This document shows positions 1-10,004 of a stretch of DNA of 64,000 nt, piece by piece. A program made the position numbers and the translations under genes. Each line of letters begins with the position of its first letter. Position 1 is the stretch's first letter. Source of the DNA: Pelagomonas calceolata (taxonomy: Eukaryota; Sar; Pelagophyceae; Pelagomonadales; Pelagomonadaceae); assembly GCA_918797485.1 (NCBI GenBank), contig CAKKNE010000001.1, forward strand, positions 558,001 through 622,000. Direction: 5' to 3'. The notes under the pieces were generated by a model. That model searched no databases. It saw only the letters and a program-made list of their open reading frames with translations, and had not been told where the DNA came from.

Positions 1-438
1 TGCTCGCGAGGCGCAATTGTTGCTTAATTCAGCCGGGGGCGCCCCTTTTTCGGCTGGAAAAGCCGCCAGCGCACGCCCCCAGGGACCCTCCAAGCCGCCA
101 GCGCGCGTCCCCAGGGCCAGCGACGCCGTAACGGGCCGATTCGTGGCTCTTGCTTGTGGAGCTCTCCCAGTGAAGCTAGCCGGCCGCGCGGCCAAAGCGA
201 GCTACACCGCGCGTCGAGCAGCAGCTCGAGGCTTCAGGAAGCCCCCCAGCGGCCCAGCTCGGGCGCAGGGTGCCTCCCTAAAGCCCAGAAACCCGGCTTC
301 CGCGAGCGCTAGAATCGGCGGCACCCTCCCAGAGGGAAGCCCCGCCGGAGCGCCGCAGCGCCCATCGAAGCGAGCGAATCCGGCGGCACCCTCGAAGAGG
401 GCAGCTCCGCCGGCGCTCCGCCGTTAACCACGGCGACC
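1..438. other. Upstream region with short duplications, no gene seen
   Basis: No convincing coding sequence. Two imperfect local duplications are visible: an AGCCGCCAGCGC-type unit near 60-85 and again near 91-115, and a GGCGGCACCCTC-type unit near 312 and again near 382. Long reading frames here are explained by high GC. The stretch presumably holds the promoter and 5' leader of the acetyltransferase that starts at 439. Confidence 0.4.
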
Positions 439-1788
439 ATGAAGACATTACGGTCGAGCTCCCCGGTCGCCACCCGGGCCCGGGAGGGCAAGCCCCCGGC
501 CATCTTGAAAACAACCACCAAAAGCGTGACGCGGCGCACGGTGACGCCGTCCGCGCCTCTAGCGCAGAAGTCGAGCATCGAAGTCGGCTGGACGGGAGTC
601 GTCCAACGGAAGGATTCATCATTGCAGATCGCCGAGGTCGTGGAGTTGGACGCGTCGAAGCGGCGAGTGTATGTCCACTACGTCGCCCACGACCGAAGGA
701 ACGACGAGTGGGTGTCATTGGATAGTCTGCGGCAGCCGTGCGCGACGCCGCCTGGTGCGGCCCATAAGGTGAGGACGCCGACGTCGCCGCGGCAGCAGCC
801 TCGGTCGAGGAAGCGCCAGCGCAAGGCGGACCCGAGGCGAACACCGAGAGGCGGCGGGTTGCACTCGTCGCGAGTGGACCCGTCCGTAGCACATCTACTC
901 GAAGAGGCGCGCCACAAAAAGACGGCCGTGAAGAACATCGAGGCCGTCATCTTCAGCCAGTGGCGCTTAGAACCGTGGTACTGGGCGCCCTTCCCGGAGC
1001 AGTACCACCACCAGGCCCTCTACTTTTGCGACTGGACGCTGCGGTATACTACTTCGCAGATTCTGGCGGTGGAACATCGGACGCAGTACAAGGCGTCCAG
1101 GGCGCCTCGTAGACCTCCAGGCGTACGTTGTTATGGCCCGGACGACGACGACATCTGTCTCTGGGAGGTCGACGGCGAATCGGAGCCTAGGTACTGCCAG
1201 AACCTCTGTTTGCTCGCCAAGCTGTTCTTAGATCACAAGACGCTGTCGTTTGATGCGGAACCGTTTAGATTCTACTGCCTCACCAAAAAGAGTGTGGGTG
1301 ACGACGGCGTCGAGGAGCACGCGCTCATGGGCTACTTTTCCAAGGAGAAGGTCTCGGCCTTGAATTATAATTTGGCCTGTATTCTGACGCTGCCGCAGTT
1401 CCAGAGGCAGGGCGTCGGGACGCTGATGATTAGCTTGTCGTATGCTCTATCGGTACGGGAGCAGAAGGTTGGTTCTCCAGAAAAGCCTCTGTCTGATTTA
1501 GGGAAGTTGAGTTACAGAGCCTACTGGTCCTATATCAGTCTGAAGCTCCTGGAGGACTATGATGGCGACCTGACGCTAAAAGAGTTGGCTCGGACCAAAG
1601 GTCTTTGTTCGGAAGACGTCATCTCGACGCTGGAACATTTAGGGCTGCTGCGCGAGTGGCGCGGCCAGCTCGTGGTCCGCGCGGACCGGAAGGACATCGC
1701 TGCTAAATTAGCCGCGATCAAGCGGCCGCCGCGGCTCTGCGACGAGCGGTTCATGTGCTGGACGCCGCCCGCCGACGACTCGGACTAG
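439..1788 (+). CDS. MYST-family histone acetyltransferase (Esa1/Tip60-like)
   Basis: A 449-residue nuclear lysine acetyltransferase that should transfer acetyl from acetyl-CoA to histone tails. Residues about 50-100 form a Tudor-knot/chromo-barrel (motifs GWTGVVQRKD, YVHYVAHDRRNDEWV). The MYST catalytic domain runs from about 165 to 435. Visible hallmarks are the acceptor lysine of autoacetylation in LDHKTL (K267), the catalytic cysteine in NLACILTLP (C314), the acetyl-CoA loop QRQGVGTLM, and the glutamate of SPEKPLSDLG (about 347). The region matching the MYST zinc finger (about 188-220) keeps only isolated Cys/His residues, as in yeast Esa1, so it probably binds no zinc. Chromo-barrel plus MYST is the Tip60/Esa1/MOF arrangement. 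The first ATG of the frame is used; the N-terminal 40 residues are basic and poorly conserved. Confidence 0.92.
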   Translation: MKTLRSSSPVATRAREGKPPAILKTTTKSVTRRTVTPSAPLAQKSSIEVGWTGVVQRKDSSLQIAEVVELDASKRRVYVHYVAHDRRNDEWVSLDSLRQPCATPPGAAHKVRTPTSPRQQPRSRKRQRKADPRRTPRGGGLHSSRVDPSVAHLLEEARHKKTAVKNIEAVIFSQWRLEPWYWAPFPEQYHHQALYFCDWTLRYTTSQILAVEHRTQYKASRAPRRPPGVRCYGPDDDDICLWEVDGESEPRYCQNLCLLAKLFLDHKTLSFDAEPFRFYCLTKKSVGDDGVEEHALMGYFSKEKVSALNYNLACILTLPQFQRQGVGTLMISLSYALSVREQKVGSPEKPLSDLGKLSYRAYWSYISLKLLEDYDGDLTLKELARTKGLCSEDVISTLEHLGLLREWRGQLVVRADRKDIAAKLAAIKRPPRLCDERFMCWTPPADDSD

Positions 1789-2029
1789 GGTCTTTGGTGG
1801 ATGCCCGAGGCGTTCGCACGACACTTTAATTACTTACTTGACAATGGCTTGTTTTTGGGGGTCTCCGCGTTTCGGCTTGCTCGCGTCGATGGCGTCTCGG
1901 GGCGTGCCTAGGAGTGGGTCTGGATATCTGTCACGAGCCCTGGCCGTGCTGATTCGCGTGCTGGCGCCGCGGGGTCGCCGCAGATCTCCGCAGAGCCGAA
2001 AGTTTTAGAGGCTCCCGCTGATTGGGACA

Positions 2030-3241
2030 TTGTACGCTCATTGCTTGCTGCCCATTCATGAAATCGGCCCGAGCATGGCGCGAGCTCGCCACGGCACGCC
2101 GCGGGGCCGGCCGCCCTTGCTGTCGCCCGAACTTCGGCAACAAGGCTGGTCCATGCAGTCAGAAGAAGGTGAATGGTACTACGTGGGCCGCGTGATAACG
2201 CGGGACCGGCCCAGCCGCGGCTGGCCCGCCGCGCAGCTGCTAGGGCGTGACCAAGCTGACGAATTGTACAAGGAGGCCGTCGCGGTCGCGGTCGCGAAAT
2301 GCGCGAAGGACACGGCGGGCCAGACATGCTACATCTGTTATGGCGAGGGCGATGAAGATGGTCTCGTGCGTGGGTGCGCGTGCCGCGGGGAGTCTGGCAT
2401 CGCGCACATTTCGTGCCTGGCGGAGCAGGCGAGACGTTTAGTCGTGCATGCCGAGGCCGAGGCAAGGGATTTGGATGACGATGCGTTAGATGCGGCGTGG
2501 AAGAGGTGGTGCATTTGTGGCCTGTGCGAGCAAGACTACCACGGGGTCGTATCGTGTGCACTCGGGTGGGCGTGCTGGAAGACGTACCTGGGGCGGCGGG
2601 AGGAGGACGAGGCTCGGAATTTCGCGATGACGGTGCTCGGGAATGGTTTATACGCTGCAAATTACTACGAGGACGCGTTGTCCGTGCAAAAGGCCGAGTT
2701 GTCTATGCGGCAGCGCCTCGGCGATGCAGAAGACAACATTCTCGCCGTGCAGACCAATCTTGCGAACACGTATCGATCACTCGGACGGCTCGAGGAAGCT
2801 CTACGGCTGCGACAAGAGGTATACTCCCGATATTTGAAGCTCAATGGGAAAGAACATGGATCAACCCTCTTGGCAACCAACAACTACGCGGTGTCCCTTA
2901 ATCTTCTAGAGCGCTTCGAAGAAGCCAGGTCACTGCTGCGCCGAACGATTTCCGTGGCGCGGCGCGTTCTCGGAGAGAGTCATGACCTCACGCTCAATAT
3001 GAGGAAGACTTACGCGATAGCGCTCTACTGCGACAAAGGCGCCACGCTCGACGATCTCCGCGAGAGTGTGACGACGCTCGAGGATGCGAAACGGATCGCG
3101 CGGCGCGTACTCGGGGGCGAGCACCCGACTACAACGGAAATTGAGTGGCACCTGCAAGAAGCGCTCCGCGCCCACGAGACGTCAGACGACGAAACCCTGG
3201 ACGTCTCGGCGCAGGAGGACGACGCGGACGACATCGAGTAA
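2030..3241 (+). CDS. RING-CH (RINGv) plus kinesin-light-chain-type TPR protein
   Basis: 403 residues. A RINGv finger lies at about residues 96-170: CYICYGE, then GCACRGESGIAHISCL, then CICGLC, giving the C4HC3 ligand order of membrane-associated E3 ubiquitin ligases. It is followed by about 180 residues of 42-residue TPR units of the kinesin-light-chain type (repeated ARRVLGE..H..TL and EALRLRQEVY patterns). No membrane segment is obvious, so this is probably a soluble putative ubiquitin ligase with a TPR scaffold. ATGs at 2030, 2074 and 2153 are all possible starts; the one at 2074 (MARARHG) also precedes all domains. A truncated relative of its C-terminal TPR unit lies at about 42090-42369. 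Confidence 0.75.
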   Translation: MYAHCLLPIHEIGPSMARARHGTPRGRPPLLSPELRQQGWSMQSEEGEWYYVGRVITRDRPSRGWPAAQLLGRDQADELYKEAVAVAVAKCAKDTAGQTCYICYGEGDEDGLVRGCACRGESGIAHISCLAEQARRLVVHAEAEARDLDDDALDAAWKRWCICGLCEQDYHGVVSCALGWACWKTYLGRREEDEARNFAMTVLGNGLYAANYYEDALSVQKAELSMRQRLGDAEDNILAVQTNLANTYRSLGRLEEALRLRQEVYSRYLKLNGKEHGSTLLATNNYAVSLNLLERFEEARSLLRRTISVARRVLGESHDLTLNMRKTYAIALYCDKGATLDDLRESVTTLEDAKRIARRVLGGEHPTTTEIEWHLQEALRAHETSDDETLDVSAQEDDADDIE

Positions 3242-3278
3242 GCTAGATATCATATAAAACCTTACGCCAAAAAACGCC

Positions 3279-4973
3279 TCACTCGTCAAACGCCACCTTG
3301 TCCGCCACGTCGACCGTCGCGCCGTCGGGCACGCCAAAATACGACAGCTGCGCGTCGTCATCATCTAAATATGTGGGAGCGCAGCCCTCCTCGGGCACGA
3401 AATATAAAGTGATTTCCGCCGCGTCCACCCCAAACACTCTGGTGGAGATGCGCTTGAGCATCGAGATCTTGGTCGAGCCGGGGAACTTTTTGCGAACCGG
3501 TTCCTTCGTGCACTGCTCGGCGCACATGCATCTCAAGGTGAGCGTGACGAGGTTCGCTCCCAAAGGACCGCCCTGATTCGACGAGGCGAGCTTGGACATG
3601 GGCTCGCCGTGCTCCTCGATGAGTGCCTTCAGTCGCGGGTGGTCCTGCTCCGAGCCACCTTGTTCAATCTTGGCCTTGGCGATGCGGATATATCTCTTTT
3701 CCGCTTCCGTGCGCTCTCTCCGTGAGACTTCCGCACCATTGAGCAAGCGCACCGTCGCCAAGCGCGCCACGAGCAACGCTCGAGCTTCCGACGCGCCCAA
3801 GGCAGAAGTCACGGCGTTGTCGCGGCCGAAGCGTAATCGAGTCAATTGAGGGCAGGACAATGCTAGCGCGTCCACGTCGGACCAGGCCGCGAACCCACAA
3901 CCCGCGCAGCCTAAGGCCGTCAACTTCGAGAACACACATCCGGTGATGTTCGCCAGTAGAGGGTTCTCCGCGGCATGGAGCTCGTCCAGCTTCGGGAGTG
4001 CGGCGAAGGGCGTCGCATCTCTGAGATCCGTACACGCGACGTCCAACAACCGCAACGAGGGGAACGCGTCTTTCACTTCACACTTTCCTGAGCAACAACC
4101 GGCGTTCTTGCCGACATGTAGCACTTCGAGTGAAGGCGCCGCTCTCCCAATAGACAAAATCTCCTCCCAGGATTTGAGACCAACACCGTTCGCCGCGAGG
4201 GACTTGAGATTTCTCAGGGGAGCGAGGTCTTCGCTGCTGGTCAGCTGGAGTCGGTTCCCCGAGACATCTAGGGAAGTCAAATTGGGACACGCCTTGACGA
4301 TGTCTCCCACATCGGTCCAGGCCGCCAGCAGGTTGCACTGCAGGTCCAAAATCGTGAGCGACGCCAGGTGCTCCGTCGACGCTTGGTCCAATGAACCCAG
4401 TCGCGACACGCCGGCACACCTGAGAACAACGCGATCGACGACGCCGTCGTCCAATTGTTGTTCTTTCCGTACATTCAACTCGCCGCAGAACTGGATCGCC
4501 TTCGTGTTACCTCTTTTTGTGTACGCCTTGTGCTCGAAGGTGCCCCGCGTAATTTCCTCCCCGTTCCGCTTCGTCTGTTCCGTAGAACCCTTCAGGAAAT
4601 CTCTGGAATCGGCCTCATTTTTATCGACACCCAGCGGCGCTTCGACGGGCGCGTCCAATCCAACGTACTTCTGTCGCAACGCTTCGACTAAACTGGAACC
4701 TCTGTCGACCTTCTTGGGCTTGACGAAGGAGCCGGCGCCCGCGGGGCACGTGAAGTATCGAATTTCCTGGGAATCCTTCTCGACGGCGCCGTCGTGCTTG
4801 CCGCGCGTCGCGTCGTCCCATTCGACGCCGTACCACGTCGCGTTCGGGTCTTTTGTGGATGTGGCGACGGGTCCCACATATCTAATCGTGCCGCGGAAGT
4901 CGTTGTCGTCCCTGATTCTTGTTCCTACTAACGCTTGTGGGGTCGCATTGGTGGCGTCGAGGAGGGCGCTCAT
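3279..4973 (-). CDS. TBCE: Tubulin-folding cofactor E (TBCE)
   Basis: 564 residues in the canonical TBCE order: N-terminal CAP-Gly domain (about 12-85; RGTIRYVGP, WYGVEWDD, GSFVKPKK), central leucine-rich repeats (about 150-410; LTILDLQCNLL, LTSLDVSGNRL), and a C-terminal ubiquitin-like domain (about 470-560). TBCE works in the cytosol in dimerising alpha/beta tubulin, binding alpha-tubulin through CAP-Gly. The length fits the family (about 520-560). It starts 340 bp from the divergent WD40 gene at 5313, and a CTAG-bounded motif lies in the shared promoter at 5141-5162. Confidence 0.92.
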   Translation of the reverse strand: MSALLDATNATPQALVGTRIRDDNDFRGTIRYVGPVATSTKDPNATWYGVEWDDATRGKHDGAVEKDSQEIRYFTCPAGAGSFVKPKKVDRGSSLVEALRQKYVGLDAPVEAPLGVDKNEADSRDFLKGSTEQTKRNGEEITRGTFEHKAYTKRGNTKAIQFCGELNVRKEQQLDDGVVDRVVLRCAGVSRLGSLDQASTEHLASLTILDLQCNLLAAWTDVGDIVKACPNLTSLDVSGNRLQLTSSEDLAPLRNLKSLAANGVGLKSWEEILSIGRAAPSLEVLHVGKNAGCCSGKCEVKDAFPSLRLLDVACTDLRDATPFAALPKLDELHAAENPLLANITGCVFSKLTALGCAGCGFAAWSDVDALALSCPQLTRLRFGRDNAVTSALGASEARALLVARLATVRLLNGAEVSRRERTEAEKRYIRIAKAKIEQGGSEQDHPRLKALIEEHGEPMSKLASSNQGGPLGANLVTLTLRCMCAEQCTKEPVRKKFPGSTKISMLKRISTRVFGVDAAEITLYFVPEEGCAPTYLDDDDAQLSYFGVPDGATVDVADKVAFDE

Positions 4974-5140
4974 CTTCGTTTGCTGGACGCTGTGCTTGCG
5001 GCACGGAAGCAGCAGGAAGCGCGTGAGCTGACAACAAATTCAAAAGTACGCCTTTTCGACAGCTCTTGCCGTCTCCTGCCGAACGCAGGGCTGCTAACAG
5101 CAAAAAAGACGACGATTTGCTGCCAAAAAAATATAAAGAG

Positions 5141-5162
5141 CTAGCGGCATGTAAGACACTAG
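5141..5162 (-). promoter_or_regulatory. CTAG-bounded promoter motif, copy 1
   Basis: Twenty-two bases with CTAG at both ends. Read on the minus strand it begins CTAGTGTCTTACA and ends GCCGCTAG. It sits in the 340-bp divergent promoter of TBCE and the U5-40K-like gene, directly beside an ATATAAAG string. It nearly matches the two copies at 17888 and 17925. Confidence 0.6.
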
Positions 5163-5312
5163 AGCAAAGCGGCAAGCCGGCCTTTTGCCTCGCCGAGAGG
5201 CGGCAGCAGCTCAACGCGGCCGAATAGATCATCTAAAGCCTACCCACACGCCATCGCTGCGATCCATCGCAGCGCCGTCGCCCACCGTCCCTCTGCAGAC
5301 CTCAAACCAGGC

Positions 5313-6365
5313 ATGAGCATCGTCCAAGCCCAAAAGAAGCGCCGCGGCAACAATGAAGTGGCGGTAAGACTGCCGAGTTCGAGCATCGCGACGAGCGGCC
5401 CCGGGAGTGGGTTAAGAGCGCTACAAGAAGAGGACGACGAGGAGCCCCGCACAAGTAACTTGCAAGCCCCGATCATGTTACTGAGCGGCCAGGACGCTCC
5501 CGTCTACGGCGTCAAGTTCTCGCCGACCGGCGACGTCCTCGCGTCGGCGGGCGCCGAGAAGGCGATTTATCTGTGGGAGGTCTACGGGGATTGTGCAAAT
5601 TACAACGTCCTCCGAGGTCATCAAAATGCCATCCTAGACTTATCCTTCTTTCGGGACGGGCGAACTTTGGCGACGGCTTCTGCCGATAAGAGTGGCGCCT
5701 TGTGGGACGCCCATAAAGGTAAAAGGAAGCGGAAATTACCTTGTGCTTCGATAGCGAACGGCTGTTGCGCCGGGTCGATGGACGACCACGTCGCGGTAGC
5801 CTGCGACGATGGTTCGGTATTGTTGTGGGACGCTAGACAACGGAAGCCCGCCAAACAACTACAAACGCAGTACGCGCTATGTGCGGTCGCGTTGGAAGGT
5901 TCGGAGAATCGGGTCTTCGCCGGCGGCCTCGATAATGTGATTAGAGGATGGGACCTGCGGAGCGACGAGGTCGTGCTGGAGTTAAAAGGCCACGGGGACA
6001 CGGTCACGGGTCTAAGCCTGTCGCCGGACGGCTCTCGGTTGCTCTCGAACAGCATGGATAGTACATTAAAAGCGTGGGACGTCGCGCCCTTCAGCCCGTC
6101 CGAGCGGTGCGTCGCGACCTTCGAGGGCCACTCGCACGACTTCCACAAGAATTTATTGCGGTGTTCTTGGTCCCACGACGGCGAAAAGGTCGCCTGCGGC
6201 TCGGCGGACCAGATCGTCCACGTCTGGGACGTCGCCTCGACGGAGGAGTTGTACTACCTTCCGGGACACAAGGGAGCAGTGACCGAGGTCGACTTCCACC
6301 CGAAGGAGCCGATCCTCGCGTCGGCGTCGTCGGACACGACGGTATACCTGGGGGAGATCGCGTAA
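5313..6365 (+). CDS. SNRNP40: WD40 U5 snRNP 40-kDa protein (Prp8-binding)
   Basis: 350 residues; a seven-bladed WD40 propeller begins at about residue 50 (first blade GQDAPVYGVKFSPTGDVLAS). Repeats end in WEVYGD, WDAHKGK, WDARQRK, WDLRSDE, WDVAPF, WDVAS and the terminal YLGEIA. The acidic N-terminal stretch, the LLSGQDAPVYGVKFSP blade and the blade order match SNRNP40, a U5 snRNP component that contacts Prp8 in the spliceosome. The ATG at 5313 is 150 bp from the shared CTAG motif. Other WD40 proteins are possible, but the length and N-terminus favour this one. Confidence 0.85.
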   Translation: MSIVQAQKKRRGNNEVAVRLPSSSIATSGPGSGLRALQEEDDEEPRTSNLQAPIMLLSGQDAPVYGVKFSPTGDVLASAGAEKAIYLWEVYGDCANYNVLRGHQNAILDLSFFRDGRTLATASADKSGALWDAHKGKRKRKLPCASIANGCCAGSMDDHVAVACDDGSVLLWDARQRKPAKQLQTQYALCAVALEGSENRVFAGGLDNVIRGWDLRSDEVVLELKGHGDTVTGLSLSPDGSRLLSNSMDSTLKAWDVAPFSPSERCVATFEGHSHDFHKNLLRCSWSHDGEKVACGSADQIVHVWDVASTEELYYLPGHKGAVTEVDFHPKEPILASASSDTTVYLGEIA

Positions 6366-6450
6366 GTAGTCTTTGCCTTTAGAGCTAGCAGTCCACCTAG
6401 GCGCAGGCCTGCGTGACCAGCTGCGCGATCGTACGCCCGGCCCCCAGTAC

Positions 6451-6819
6451 TCATGCGCCGTCGCCCCGAGTGTTCGCTCGGAGGCGGTGGCCTCCACGGC
6501 ACGCCGTCGCCGAGACGACCAGCCGCGGCTTCTTGGGCGCCGGTCCCGGCGAGACGACGCCAGGCGGCGGCGTGATCGTCACCCGCCGCAGGCGCTCCTC
6601 CTTTTGTTGTTTCAGGACCGCGTCGTCGTCCGCTTGCGCGACAGCGCGGCGCAGCGCGAAGTCGTGGAAGATGGCCGGGAAGTCGCCGCCCAGCTGCTCG
6701 GCGCGGTCGGCGAGCGCCGAGCAGACGCTCTTCGGCGACGACGCGTCGGCTTCGAAGAGGCTGACGCCCTCGACGAAGTTCGTCGGCAGCGTCGGCAGCA
6801 GGGGCCGGTCGGAGGCCAT
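6451..6819 (-). CDS. Small hypothetical protein
   Basis: 122 codons, convergent with the WD40 gene. The first about 85 residues look protein-like (SLFEADASSPKSV, FPAIFHDFALRRAVAQA, then a charged helix). The last 25 are Arg/Gly-rich and look like read-through, so the true 3' end may involve an intron and an exon in another frame just downstream. No family recognised. The composition suggests a small helical adaptor, but no function can be given. Confidence 0.4.
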   Translation of the reverse strand: MASDRPLLPTLPTNFVEGVSLFEADASSPKSVCSALADRAEQLGGDFPAIFHDFALRRAVAQADDDAVLKQQKEERLRRVTITPPPGVVSPGPAPKKPRLVVSATACRGGHRLRANTRGDGA

Positions 6820-7517
6820 TGCGGAGGAGTGGAATTACCTGTTAATCTCCTCGCAGGGTAGGCTTGGAACCTTCCTGATCACCTTCCTGGTGCGCCTGGC
6901 CCTCGTCGAGCGCCGGGAGCCTCTGGTTCCTCAGAGGCCCGCTTTCCGCGTTTGCGGCCGGAACGAGATTATACTCAGACCACGGGGTTTCTTGGGCGCA
7001 GGACGCTTGGAAGGCTCAGAATATTATAGCTTTGGCCTCTGAAGGCGCCGGGACCGCGAGGCGCACTGCAGCGCGCGTTAACTTTGTGTTCTCGGCGCCA
7101 GCCACAAAAAATCGCGTTTCTCGCGGATCCGCGCGCGGTTTCGCGCCAGCTCCCGCCTTAATGTCACTGCGGGAACCTTCCTGAGAGCCACGGGGGCTCG
7201 AGACTGCAAGGGGGCCGAGCGCAGAGCCGACAAAAATGGATATCTCTCTCGCGAATGAAAACCCGGCCCAGGTTTTGAATAACCGAGCCCGTGCCGAGTG
7301 CCGAGCCCGTGGACGCACGCAAACGCCGTCCACCATGAGTCTTCGGATTGATCCTCGCGTAATTGATAGCCAAAGCATCACCGCGCGGTTGCGACTCGGC
7401 GCCGTCGCGCGAGCGAGCAGAGGTCCTGTGACAGAGAAAAGCACCGGCCCCCAAGGCGTCGACGCGACGTCTGTTAATAATAAACCATATTAAACAAACT
7501 CTCAGCGGGAGAAAGAA
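6820..7517. other. Intergenic region, no gene seen
   Basis: About 700 bases between the 5' end of the small minus-strand gene and the 3' end of the DUF4239-like gene. The reading frames present are interrupted or low in complexity. No repeat, RNA gene or promoter motif was recognised. Confidence 0.4.
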
Positions 7518-8812
7518 CTAGATGTGTTCAGAACCAGGCGGCCACTCGGGGTCGTCGAGGGCCGTCCGCTTGCACGCGACGTCGCAGATCAGCGCCTCCC
7601 GCAGCGGAAAGAACTGGGCGACGGTCGACGTGATCCGGTACGCCCCGCGGAACGGGTCCGCGATGTCCGTGACCACGGACCCGACGCCCGAGAACACGCC
7701 GATGAGGATCGTGAATAACAGCCGCAGTTGGAGTGACGATAAAAACTGCAAGACCTCCTGGTCCGTCTCGACGAGATACGCGAGCACGATCGACGCGGCG
7801 ATGGCCGTCAGGACCGCGTAGTGGACGGCGGGATACGTCGTCGCGAGGTGGGCCAGGCGCGCTGATCGCCTTTCAGATAACGTGGCGACGAGCGCGTGCA
7901 GGTTGTTCTGGTAGGTCGACGACGCGTCGGCGGCGGTCTCCGACAAGAGGGAGGAGAGCGCGCCGAGCTCGTTGTTCGGGACGGAGACGCTCTCCTCGGA
8001 CCTGCGACGCGACATGGTAACTGCATCTGCTCGATAGCGTGGAGGTTCACGAAGGCCTCCGCAAATATTCTCAGGATAACCGCCGCGGCTCTCTCGCAGC
8101 CCGCGTCGACGGCGCGGCGGTGGTGTAGATGTCAGGGGCGAGACGGCGCAAACAAAGACGCGAGACGGACACAGGCAGCGCACGACCGCCCGCTCGACTC
8201 CTGGATCACCCGCGCCACATATCCTTCCAGCAACAACGCCGCGCGCGCGTCGGCCTCGCGCGCGTTCATCGTCGTGGCTCCCCGAAAATTCGCGTCGAGC
8301 CCGACCCTTAACAGCTGCACCGCCGAGAGCTCCTGGTTCAGCAACACGCGCAGATCCAGCTGCCGCTGCCTCAACGTATTCACGGTCGTGGCCACGAGCG
8401 TACCGAACGATATCGAGAGGGAGGGCATCACAATACCAATGAGAGTAGGGGTAAGTATATTGATCTCGTACTGGCCGCCGTCGACCTCGACATACGGGGC
8501 GTTCTTCACGAGTTCGAAGACCGCTCTAAATGCTGCAGCGACGTAGGGGTAGGCGATGAACGCAAAGCCCGGCGCGACGATCGGTGCCGCTCGTAACGCG
8601 AGGTCAAAGCCGCGCGTCTCCGTGAGCAAGTCGTCGAGCGTCGCACTGATGTCGGCGTCGTCGGGCGGCAGCACGCAAAAGTCGTCGGCGATGGGCGTGG
8701 CTCTTTGTCGCGTTGTGCTGCGCGGTGGCAGTGATGGCAGCAGGGCTGCTGTTTGTGTCAAAGCGATTGCTAACAGCAGCGCTCGCCGTCGTCGTCGCAG
8801 CGTTCGAGGCAT
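7518..8812 (-). CDS. DUF4239/bestrophin-like membrane protein, two exons
   Basis: Exons 8812-8187 and 8001-7518 join in phase 2 across a GT-AG intron (8002-8186), giving 369 residues; the junction reads SSGR-SEESV and keeps frame. The N-terminus has a basic stretch then a hydrophobic signal-like segment (ALLLAIALTQTAALLP). Hydrophobic helices include APIVAPGFAFIAYPYVAAAF, LTPTLIGIVMPSLSISFG, YAVLTAIAASIVLAYLV and LLFTILIGVFSGVGSVV. The closing TDIADPFRGAYRI resembles the DUF4239 signature, a family related to bestrophin channels. Organelle location is possible given the N-terminus. The family call is tentative; the two-exon membrane protein is well supported. Confidence 0.65.
8002..8186 (-). 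other. Spliceosomal intron in the DUF4239-like gene
   Basis: 185 bases, donor GTCGTGCGC, acceptor GTCGCGTCGCAG. Near its 5' end it has CTGCCTGTGTCCG, which resembles CTGTCTGTGTCCG at the 5' end of the leucine-rich-gene intron at 12590-12661. Removal restores frame (phase 2). Confidence 0.75.
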
Positions 8813-9231
8813 CGCTGCGCCGGCGTAACGCCACGATTATTGCTATCTGCGTACGCGTACAGCAGCTCGGAGCGCCGCGGTGCTGCAGCACCCATCACAA
8901 GTGCTGCCCTTCGGACCTCCCGCGCCGCGAGCGCCTCGAGGGCTCCCCAGGCGCTCCGAGCAGCCGTATTACGACACAAAAAGGGGCATCGGGCCGCTCG
9001 CTGGTGGGCAACCCACTAGCGGCAACTTTGCCCAGCGCCCTCGGTCGACCGCATTTGCCGGGCTGAGGACGCGAGGCTGAGGCTCCGGGCCTACAGAGCT
9101 CGACATAGTTGCTCCGGATCTCGCGGAAGCCAGGGAACCGCTGGCCGCAGCGCAGCCGCGCGCTCACGAACCCAGAGGGCGGGCAGCCTGGGCAGCCCTC
9201 CGCGCGCGCGTCCGCGGCGGGGTAGGAGACC
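8813..9231. other. Divergent promoter region
   Basis: About 420 bases between the divergent DUF4239-like and EF-hand genes. A partial CTAG element (CCACTAGCGGCAAC, near 9011) is present without a second CTAG end. Nothing coding recognised. Confidence 0.35.
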
Positions 9232-9978
9232 ATGGCCGCCACCATGGCCGGCGGCAGCCGCAAGCTGAAGTACGAGAAGATGCTCGAGAAGAAGCGGCAC
9301 CAGCGGGAACTGGAAGAAAAACAGGTCGACGACTGGATGAACAAGTACGATACCGATGGGAATGGCATGATCGAGAAGGGCGAGTTCGAGAAGCTCATCC
9401 AGGGCGTCTACGGGGGCCAGGGCGTCGCCATCGAGCCCGAGGTGATCGCGTCGCTGTTCAAGAAGTGCACCGAGGGCACGGAAAATCCCGACTCCGTACC
9501 GCGAGACAAGCTCCGGGAAACGGTCGTCAAATATAAAGAGTCGTTAGTTCATCACGAGTACCTCAATGCGTTGATGGACCAGTTCGACACGAACAAGGAC
9601 GGGAATCTCGATAGAGATGAAATAAAACGCATGCTCCAGATCATCCTCAGGGACGGCGCTAAACTACAATTGAACTCCAAGGGGCGGGAGTACAAACTCA
9701 GTTCACTCGAAAACCTCTACAACAAGGGTATACTGGATAAGAACAGCTACATGCAGAAGCTTCACAAGGCGCAGGGCGGCGGCGACGACGTCGTCAAGTA
9801 CTCCGAGGTGTCGGACGAAGACGTGGACTTCATCCTCAAGGAGGCCGACGCCGACGGCAACGGCGTGCTGGATCGGGACGAAGTCTTGGCGTCATTGGCG
9901 CTCTGGACGCGGCTGATGAAGATGGCCGAGCCCGAGGAGCCCGCGTCGGGCTTCTCGCAGCTCTGCGCGGTCATGTAG
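9232..9978 (+). CDS. EF-hand calcium-binding protein
   Basis: 248 residues. The start ATG is embedded in GACCATGGCC, a strong initiation context. A basic helix (residues 10-35, KLKYEKMLEKKRHQRELEE) precedes three well-formed EF-hand loops: DTDGNGMIEKGE (about 41-52), DTNKDGNLDRDE (about 122-133) and DADGNGVLDRDE (about 206-217). All three keep the 1,3,5,12 ligands, so calcium binding is likely. No transmembrane segment. Probably a cytosolic calcium sensor; the partner is unknown. Confidence 0.85.
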   Translation: MAATMAGGSRKLKYEKMLEKKRHQRELEEKQVDDWMNKYDTDGNGMIEKGEFEKLIQGVYGGQGVAIEPEVIASLFKKCTEGTENPDSVPRDKLRETVVKYKESLVHHEYLNALMDQFDTNKDGNLDRDEIKRMLQIILRDGAKLQLNSKGREYKLSSLENLYNKGILDKNSYMQKLHKAQGGGDDVVKYSEVSDEDVDFILKEADADGNGVLDRDEVLASLALWTRLMKMAEPEEPASGFSQLCAVM

Positions 9979-10004
9979 GGTTTGACGGGTAACTTCTTTA
10001 CTCA

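Noticed and set aside
1878-1900. CGCGTCGATGGCGTC near 1882 as another introner
   Set aside because: A short core match in intergenic DNA without termini, flanking duplication or a reading frame to test; could be a relic but is not supported.
1908-2660. A 250-codon minus-strand frame rich in Pro, Arg, Ser and Thr
   Set aside because: It lies antisense to the RING-CH/TPR gene, has no domain-like pattern, and its composition is what GC-rich antisense DNA gives.
3943-5031. A 362-codon plus-strand frame opposite TBCE
   Set aside because: Antisense of a gene with three recognisable domains; Ser/Arg/Pro-rich without motifs.
5128-5140. TATA-like ATATAAAG next to the CTAG motif as a general TATA box
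   Set aside because: Only the copies at 5141 and 46788 have such a string nearby; the other copies do not, so it is not part of the shared element.
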